Notes under the pieces: generated by a model
Seen by the model: only the letters and a program-made list of their open reading frames with translations
What the model was told of the DNA's origin: nothing
The model's database searches: none
NCBI RefSeq assembly: GCF_016545825.1
Contig: NC_052618.1
Location: forward strand, 46,446,196-46,510,195
DNA length: 64,000 nucleotides
Source: Eucalyptus grandis
Taxonomy: Eukaryota > Streptophyta > Magnoliopsida > Myrtales > Myrtaceae
Direction of reading: 5' to 3'
Program-made: the position numbers and the translations under genes
In this document: in pieces, positions 57,684-64,000 of the stretch
How positions within the stretch are numbered: position 1 is the first letter of the stretch
Layout: every line of letters begins with the position of its first letter

Positions 57684-57694
<11 letters not shown>
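57653..57694. repeat. (ATT)n microsatellite
   Basis: About 14 uninterrupted ATT units. Confidence 0.95.
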
Positions 57695-57700
57695 TTGGAC

Positions 57701-57952
57701 TGGTCTGGTTGGAATGGTTCAATTCTGCATCTCAAACTGGTCACTAGTTCAATTATTCTCGATTTTAAAAATTTGGAACTAGGAACTTCCCAAATCCAAT
57801 CAATTTGATATAATCCAATTCAGTTATGGTTTGGTTGGAATGGTTCAATTCCGCACCTCAAACTGGTCACTAGTTCAATTATTCTCGATTCTAAAAATTT
57901 GGAACTAGGAACTTCCCAAATCCGATCAATTCGATATAATCCAATTCAGTTC
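57701..57952. repeat. 126-bp tandem duplication
   Basis: TGGTCTGGTTGGAATGGTTC at 57701 and TGGTTTGGTTGGAATGGTTC at 57827 start two nearly identical units. Confidence 0.85.
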
Positions 57953-58007
57953 TTGGGTGGTCCAATTCCATTCACAACACTAGTCAATGTGGACAACCCA
58001 TGTATCG

Positions 58008-61000
58008 TGTCGCGACCAATTTTTTCGGTGTGGATCACCTAGGGTTTGGCTAATGGATTGTTAGCTAGACTTAACTCGGGTTCTCCCAAGCCCATACCAA
58101 TTGCGACTTACGTTCAAGTTGTTAACATGCAATTGATTTTTAATTAGGAGTCACCACTAATCTATTTTTGGTGGGTCGATTAGAAACCCTAGTAAAGTAA
58201 CGAGAGATTTACTTTACTCCTACGAACGAGACTAAGGATGCGGGACTTGGTTACGTTAGATTTTTCTAACACCCTTTCGGTGCAGACCTTTCTTTTATTT
58301 TGAAAAATGTTTGGCGGGCAAACTTGAATTGATTTTAAACTATCTCCCTAACATGTGAGGTGTTCATACTGGCGCAAACCACTAATTTAACACCCAAGAA
58401 AGCAATTAAATAATGCGGGACTTACCTCCAAAGCTTTTAAAAAGCATCTGCAATGTTAAATTAAAATCCATATCAACAACCCTAGATATGATTTCTAATT
58501 AACAAGCAATTACTCAATTTTGTTTCCTCTTTTTCAATGAAAATGTAGTCCATATGCAATGCAATGCTTCTAATCTAATATGAAATGATATGGCATAGCA
58601 ATATGTCATAAACTATATGAATGAATAAGAATTTTTGTGATTTCTTAATGAACATGTAATAATTAAATATGCAATCTAAATGACTTAATTCTAATGACAT
58701 ACAATGCAATGCAATGACGTACAAAATTATTTCAACTAAAATGACATGCAACATGCAATTTAATATGCGAAGTATATGTCACGCGACATTTATTAAATGA
58801 CCTAATCTAATGATAGGCAATTTCTAATTAGAAATGAATTTAACAATAATCACTAAAATGACATACATTTCATGAACCTAATTCTATATGACATGCAAAT
58901 GACATTTTTTTATTTTAAAAATGCGATCTATCCTAGAAATTGCAACTAATTTATCCTAAGACAAATTTTATGAAATTTGAAATGATCTAGCTAGATTAAG
59001 ATTCTATCTAATTTAAACTAGGGATTAAGTCATATTAAATCCTAATTTAAACTAAGACATTATCTAAATCTAAAATGCAATTTATCTAAAAAATATGATC
59101 TAAATTTAAAATGAAACATGCAATTCTAATCTAATATGCACAATGATTTTTTATGTTTTTCTTTAAGAAATTCGAATTTAAAACTAACACATAATTAAAC
59201 ATGCAATTCAAATAAAAAACTAACAACCTAAATGATTGCGCTTTCTTTTTTGGATTTTTTATTTAAAAATTCATAATAAGATTGCAATCCTAAATATGCA
59301 AGATGACAACAAACCTAATCCTAATTGAGATTTTTTTATTTTTATCTTACGAAAATAAGATTTGACTCAACCAACTGACGACAAGAAATCAAACAAAAGA
59401 TAAGATTGATATCCAAAATCGACGAACCATATCTCGCGCATGAGATCGGGTTAGCCAATTTTAAATTAAATCGCGAATCGAATCTCGGGCTTGAGATTAG
59501 ATTGTTGATTTTTAGAAGTGATTGCGAGTCGGATTTCGGACGCGAAAATCGAACTGTCAATCCCACTGGAGGACTATTTCATGGGACTATTTCATGTTGG
59601 AATCTCAATCAACATTTAAAGGGAACAATTTCACTAATAAAATAAAAAGGAAAGAAAAAAACAGTAAGTAAATAAATAAATGAAAACTAACTAATTTTCC
59701 CTTTTCCCTTCTTTTTTTCCTTCTTTCCTTCCACGATTTGGCAGCTTCGTGGAGGTCCACCGGGAGTTAATCGTCGGAGCTCCGGCGATGAGGACCAGCA
59801 GCGAGCGTATCGACGGCGAGCGGTGACGTCGCGAGGAGCAGCGGCAGGCGAGATCTCGGCCGGCGTCGCGGGCGCAGGTGCTCGGCTCCGACGGCAGGGC
59901 AGCGAATGGGACTGCAAATCGGGGAATTTGTTCGCGGTGTTGCGGTGGGCTCGGATCTGCAGGCGGAGAGGCTTCACGGGCGTCTGGGTCACAGATCTGC
60001 AGGCGGAGCGGCTTCGCAGGCGGATCGGGGACAGGCGGCGCAAGGCGGGGCTCAGCATCGGGGAGAGCTGGAGTGGTCGTCGGGTGCAGTGGGCTGCAGC
60101 AGAGGGCAGATCGGCTCGGCGGAGAGCTGGTGCGGGCTGCCGGAGGGCGATGATGGCACGGCGTGGTGTCCGGCGAGGAGGTAGTCTGCTGTGATCGTTG
60201 ATGCAGGGCTTCGGGGACAAGCGGTGGTGCAGACGCGGCGAGAGGGAGGCGCAGCAATGCGAGCGCGGCTGCGCGGGCACAATCGTCGGAGGCGGCAGGT
60301 GGAGGTGTCGGCACAGGGTGCGGTAGCGCGGCTGGGTGAATTTGATGGCGAGGGTGCGGGCACAGTGGTGCGCCGGTGAGGACAATTCCACGGAGAAGAA
60401 GCACAGTAAATTTGCTTTTTACTGTCTTCTCTCTCCTCTCCTCTGCAGACTTGTACTTTTTGCTCTCTTTTTTTATCGAAAAGAAGCCCCTAAAGCACGA
60501 ACACTCTTTTCCCCTTACGTGGATTTTGACTCTTTTTTTTCACCAAAGGAAAGAGCCCCCAAAAACCCCTCGCACGCACGGCCTTTTACAGAGAAGGGAA
60601 TTGGATTTTCAAATTCTTCCTTGAATCAACCTTCGCAAATCTTTTTAACAAAATTCATCTCATATTGGTAAGGATTCGAGATTAAGATGAAATTTTTCTA
60701 AATTCAAATCTTTTAAAGACAAATCGCAATATTTTTTACCCATCTACCATATCCAAAAAAATTCATATCTCGAAAAAAAAAAATTTAAAATATTATATTC
60801 CCACGAGATAATTTTTAATTATTAAACAAACACGCGAGCTTGGGGCCACCGCTTCGACGTGGACTCGATCCATCTAATTCGAATTCATCCGCCACCTAGG
60901 TCCAATAAAATGCAAAAATGCAAAAACAAAATAAATGCAACTTAAATCTATATGCTATGCAATTAATATTTTTCATAATTAAATTAACCCTAATTTTTAA

Positions 61001-61046
61001 TCGATAAATGACTATACGGGTAGCCAAAATTTAGGTGTGGCCAACA
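58008..61046 (+). mobile_element. 3.04-kb TG...CA element with 5-bp target duplication (giant solo LTR or LARD-like)
   Basis: Begins TGTCGCGACCAATTTTTTCG and ends TTTAGGTGTGGCCAACA; perfect 5-bp duplication TATCG at 58003-58007 and 61047-61051. The flanks outside rejoin into a sequence resembling 57360-57440 (CAACCTATGTATTGCCA...), supporting an insertion. No internal LTR pair, no gag or pol seen. The first 1.6 kb is AT-rich with recurring ATGCAAT / ACATGCAA motifs; 59740-60380 is very GC-rich and gives long open frames on both strands. TGTCGCGACC with a GGAGTCACCAC-like motif is, as I recall, common in large plant LTR retroelements. Confidence 0.65.
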
Positions 61047-61051
61047 TATCG

Positions 61052-62043
61052 CCACACCCACATCAGTCTTTTTTCCGGCAGCAATTGATCAAAAACACTA
61101 TATTGAAATTTTGTACAACAATTTAAAACTAAATTGTCATAATTGAAAATTTTAGGACCAAATTGATATCTTCACAATAGGTTAGGGATCACTAATGTAA
61201 TTTCTCCCCGGAAGGAAACATGAATTATTTTTGCAAGTGACAGATAAAACTACTCACACGCACGATATCTTTCCCTCTTCGGAGGAGCCGCCACCGCCAT
61301 GGCGTCGTTTGAAAAAGCCTAGAGGCGTGCGCTGTTTTCCCCCCTCCAGCGGGCTTCCTCGAGAATCCCCGTTCGAAAAGCAGGCATGCTCTTCATTGCA
61401 GCATTAATGAACTTGACAACAATTGCTAGGACAGACTTAGATCTCGATTTCCATCCTTTTGCCTTTCTTCGCAGTAAATCGGTATCTGCGTTTCCGTTTC
61501 GTGATCCGATCCTCCTTTCCCCCATTTCCGGCTCCGTCGTCATCTGTCGATGCTCAGCAGCAAGGGCCAAAAAGCCGGATCCTCTTGCTCTTTTAAGTCC
61601 CAATTCCAAATACGCCAAGATTGCCTAAAGGGCGAAGTGCCGAGTTCCATTCATTAGGTCCGTCCCCCTGGGATAAAAAGTATAGTTTCGCGCCCTCACC
61701 GTTAAGTCGGTTGATACATTATAAACGGGCATCGGATCGGCTCGGTAACGGTATTTCAAACTTTCACGCCGCTTTCTAGAATGTTATGTGCATCTACCTA
61801 ACGACAGGATTTTTAAGAAATGTGTAAAAGGTTACAGCCTATTGCCCTAATTAAAATTGTTGTAACCATCAATTCTTCCAAACTAGTTAACCCAGTCAAA
61901 ATGCACAAATTCAATGGACAGTGCACTAGTGTCCAAGAACAGACAGAGATTCCTTGGACCGCTTTCCATTTGGAGACGTTTCTCTTGACCATTTTCTCTT
62001 GCAGACCTGGATTTCAAAACATTTGCAACCCCCTTACTGTACA
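61052..62043. other. Intergenic region upstream of second GTGVFIP gene
   Basis: About 1 kb. A GC-balanced part at 61280-61640 has open frames on both strands, but none matches a family I know. No gene called. Confidence 0.45.
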
Positions 62044-62045
62044 TC

Positions 62046-62055
62046 TATATATATA
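62046..62055 (+). promoter_or_regulatory. TATA box of 168-residue gene
   Basis: TATATATATA 54 bases before ATG 62109. The short distance fits transcription starting near 62080 and a very short 5' UTR. Confidence 0.6.
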
Positions 62056-62108
62056 GGGGTGCTGTGCCTGCATGTCCATCATCTCCATCTGACCAGACTA
62101 GATCCCCC

Positions 62109-62762
62109 ATGTCCGCAAGATCATGCTCCATGGCCTCCCGACCCTTCTCCCATCCCAGCACCTCGGTGGCGGCCAAGGGCCCTGCCCCGGATCTCCTTGG
62201 CTGGTCGGAGGAGGAGGAGGAGGACGACGAAGGGGACTCCTATGCTGAGCTGTGGCGACAGATCCTGCAGCTGACTTCGGACGAGGACGAGAACCCAGCC
62301 GGCTCAATGATGCATCAAGGCTCGTGCCTGGTCGCTGCGCCGTCTCCTGTTAGCAGTTCCGGTCAGTGGATGGACGGCAGGAATGTTGAGCCGTCACCGG
62401 CTTGGCCGGTCAGCCCCCCAACCCCATGGAGCGGGAGCGGAACGGGAGTGTTCATTCCCAGAGTCACCGCGACAGGAGAAGGGGATTGTCAAGGTGTGTC
62501 TCTAGGCCGCTTGTTCCTTTTCTCACGGTCATGGATCGATCGACTCTTCTACTCTGACTAGATAGGAACTTAACGTAAGAATACAAGCGTTTGATCCTGC
62601 TCTGTCTGACGCGATGTTATTTCTCTTCCATGGAATGCAGTAAGAGAGGCCAGGAAGAAGAAGAAGAAGAAGAAGAAGGCCAAGAAGCCAGTACAGAAGA
62701 AGTGGATCCCAAGCTGCCGTGGCGATCCGTTCACGCAGACCGCCGAAAAGACATGGAAATAA
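62109..62762 (+). CDS. Small plant protein with GTGVFIP motif, 168 residues
   Basis: Exons 62109-62493 and 62641-62762, phase 1 junction, donor GGTGTGT, acceptor ATGCAG. MSARSCSMASRPFSHP, then a strongly acidic run (EEEEEDDEGD), DSYAELWRQILQLTSDEDEN, and SGSGTGVFIPRV at about 115. The second exon opens with a run of lysines (AAG microsatellite, about eight Lys) and PVQKKWIPS. Exon 2 is 122 nt, as in the gene at 55131. The paralogy is evident from YAELxRQILxL plus GTGVFIP. The first in-frame ATG is used; an upstream GTG extends the frame but is not needed. Function unknown; acidic plus lysine-rich composition hints at a nuclear protein (inference). Confidence 0.78.
62655..62678 (+). repeat. 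(AAG)n coding microsatellite
   Basis: In-frame AAG run coding for a lysine tract at the start of exon 2; length changes would add or remove lysines without shifting frame. Confidence 0.85.
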
Positions 62763-63136
62763 ATAGAGAATGAAGTTGTTTTCTTACTCTGGAACATGGC
62801 TTTATGAGTGAAAGAAACATGAGATTTTGACAACCTGTCTCCTACTTTTGCCCAAGGGGATATTAGTGCAAAATGCAAAACTGCTTCCAGCGCTACTACA
62901 ATAACTGATGATTCTCAAGCAGTTCATGTTTCCACTAATTACATGATCGTCCTCATCCATCCGTTCCGCAAGGGCTTTCCCTTTCCATGAGGTCTTATCC
63001 TCGAAGCCGTAAGCCATGTGGAACGAACTCTTTTCGACTAAAGATAGCTTTTATATAAATGTGGCCCGAATCGCTACAGTCGCAGTAAATGGATCCCCAC
63101 TAGAAACGTTAATTTCAATCAAAACTATCGATTACA
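62763..63136. other. Convergent 3' region
   Basis: 374 bases between the stop codons of the GTGVFIP gene and the TGA factor. AATAAA-like hexamers (AAATAAATAG at 62757) are present. No gene. Confidence 0.55.
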
Positions 63137-64000
63137 TCAGAAGAGTTTAGCAGAACAGATGTTTTCAGTCCTAGGACGAGCTAACCATAATGAACTTAGA
63201 GCTCGGAGACGTGAGATGTAGTCATTGATGACGAGAAGAGCGCGGGCTGCTTGGCGGGTGGTTAATATCCGATGCATCTGTTGGAGCGTCTGCTGTCTCA
63301 AGAGGTCAGCCTATAAGAGAAGGAACGAAAAAGAAATGAGTCTCAGTACAGATGGATTTTCCTCGCATATGCAACGTTTTCTTTTCAAAAAACAACTAAT
63401 ATCAAATACAGTAAGCATAATTCAGATATATCAAAACACATGGATCGGGTTAATCAGCATAGTACCTGGTGAACGAAGTTTTCGAGAGTGGCCAACTTTC
63501 CCATCGCAATAGCCATTTGGCCCATGTATTCTGCGACGTTGCCTGAACCAGTAGGACTCAGTGTGGTCGAAGAAAGTGTGTCCACGAGAGATTGCTGCAG
63601 AGCTTCCATTCCCTGAGATAAAGCATCTTCAGCCTGTTGTGAGGATTGCTGCAGATTACATATACCCATCAACTGTTGATCCGTCAAAGGCTCCAGGTGG
63701 TTCCCTAGTATCTGCAGGTCCAAAATTATGCGGACATCCAAAGATTAATTCCCACAACACCCTTCTATCTTAGTCAACAGGGAGGAGCTTGTAAAGAAAT
63801 TGATCACCTTGAGAAGTTCAGATGAACGGAAACCGCCCAACCACATGAAACACCTCTCGGCAGGCGTCTTCCACATGCCAGAGAGTATGTGGAACACATC
63901 GGCCTTCGCACCTATGTTCTTCAGTCTAAATATCTGGTCGTGGTGAACCATCACAGCATCCACGCGCATCCGTAGTTCATTGTCATTCAATTGGGAGTTC
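63137..64000 (-). CDS. TGA-type bZIP transcription factor (TGA2/TGA6 clade), 3' exons
   Basis: Three minus-strand exons visible: from the window edge to 63808, 63711-63466 and 63310-63137, all phase 0. They encode the C-terminal DOG1 domain: NELRMRVDAVMVHHDQIFRL, KADVFHILSGMWKTPAERCF, MWLGGFRSSELLK, LEPLTDQQLMGICNLQQSSQ, QAEDALSQGMEALQQSL, GNVAEYMGQMAIAMGKLATL, ADLLRQQTLQQMHRILTTRQ and AARALLVINDYISRLRALSS. TGA factors bind TGACG (as-1) elements and, in this clade, partner NPR1 in salicylate and redox responses in the nucleus. The bZIP part lies beyond the right edge. The tail reads LWLARPRTENICSAKLF-stop, about ten residues longer than the ARPRE ending I recall for TGA2/6. No damage seen. 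Confidence 0.93.

Larger units (their letters stand above)
55769..58002. other. Intergenic DNA with tandem duplications
   Basis: 3' flank of the small gene, then AT-rich DNA. A (CCATCG)n tract is at about 56228-56262. From about 56990, sequence rich in AATTGG / CCAATT and CCTAGGAA motifs (GGTTCCCGAATTGGACCAAT) suggests a degraded non-autonomous element. The open frame at 55879-56298 has no family support. Confidence 0.5.

Noticed and set aside
59687..60404. Long overlapping open frames of 90-237 codons on both strands
   Set aside because: They lie in a GC-rich core of the 58008-61046 element, are rich in Arg/Pro/Ala/Ser in every frame, overlap extensively and show no domain. Composition alone explains them.
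61319..61628. Opposed open frames of 80 and 99 codons
   Set aside because: Might be a captured exon, but no domain or splice evidence could be seen.
1..64000. CRISPR arrays, prokaryotic operons or phage-type modules
   Set aside because: None seen; all genes are plant-type spliced genes and the repeats are transposons or simple repeats.

Overview
The window is nuclear DNA of a eudicot plant. It has spliced genes with GT-AG introns and plant protein families (PLAC8/cell number regulators, a TGA bZIP factor, HOP2, a plant IST1-like protein, a chloroplast-targeted membrane protein). Intergenic DNA is AT-rich and packed with plant retrotransposons and non-autonomous DNA transposons. I cannot name the species.

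Layout. 1-7.6 kb is an ordinary gene block: the 3' part of an IST1-like gene (+), a complete six-exon HOP2/AHP2 gene (-), and a complete five-exon gene for an uncharacterised plastid multi-spanning membrane protein (+). From about 8.5 to 53.95 kb lies a large direct tandem duplication: copy A (about 8.5-36.4 kb) and copy B (about 36.4-53.95 kb). Each copy carries a two-exon gene for an unrecognised 49-residue protein (+) followed by a PLAC8-family gene (-); the PLAC8 gene is intact in A and broken in B. The two copies serve as empty sites for each other, so most later insertions can be delimited to the base.

Insertions in copy A: a minus-strand Copia deletion derivative (8745-17648, TSD CGGGC) with a plus-strand Copia element nested in it (9443-15778, TSD GTCTG); a 5'-truncated LINE (18165-19292); a third Copia element (20898-26980, TSD GCTTT) with an unusual primer-binding region; a Mutator-type MITE (29402-29914); and, near the A/B junction, a Pack-MULE-like element (34739-36019, TSD AGTGAATAA) carrying a fragment of a CLAVATA1-like receptor gene. 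Insertions in copy B: a Harbinger-like MITE, a tRNA-derived SINE, two hAT-type elements, a 1.6-kb Mutator-type element inside the intron of the 49-residue gene, and a probable solo LTR.

From 55 kb to the end are two related small genes of a family with a GTGVFIP motif (55131-55768 and 62109-62762), separated by AT-rich DNA with tandem duplications and a 3.04-kb TG...CA element (58008-61046, TSD TATCG). The 3' exons of a TGA-type bZIP factor with a DOG1 domain (-) run off the right edge.

Nothing here looks like a prokaryotic-type operon or defence system. The most unusual items are the Pack-MULE with the receptor fragment, the paired 49-residue genes with conserved promoter architecture, the Copia element whose primer-binding position is complementary to its own LTR, and the recurrent GC-rich filler shared by unrelated non-autonomous elements.
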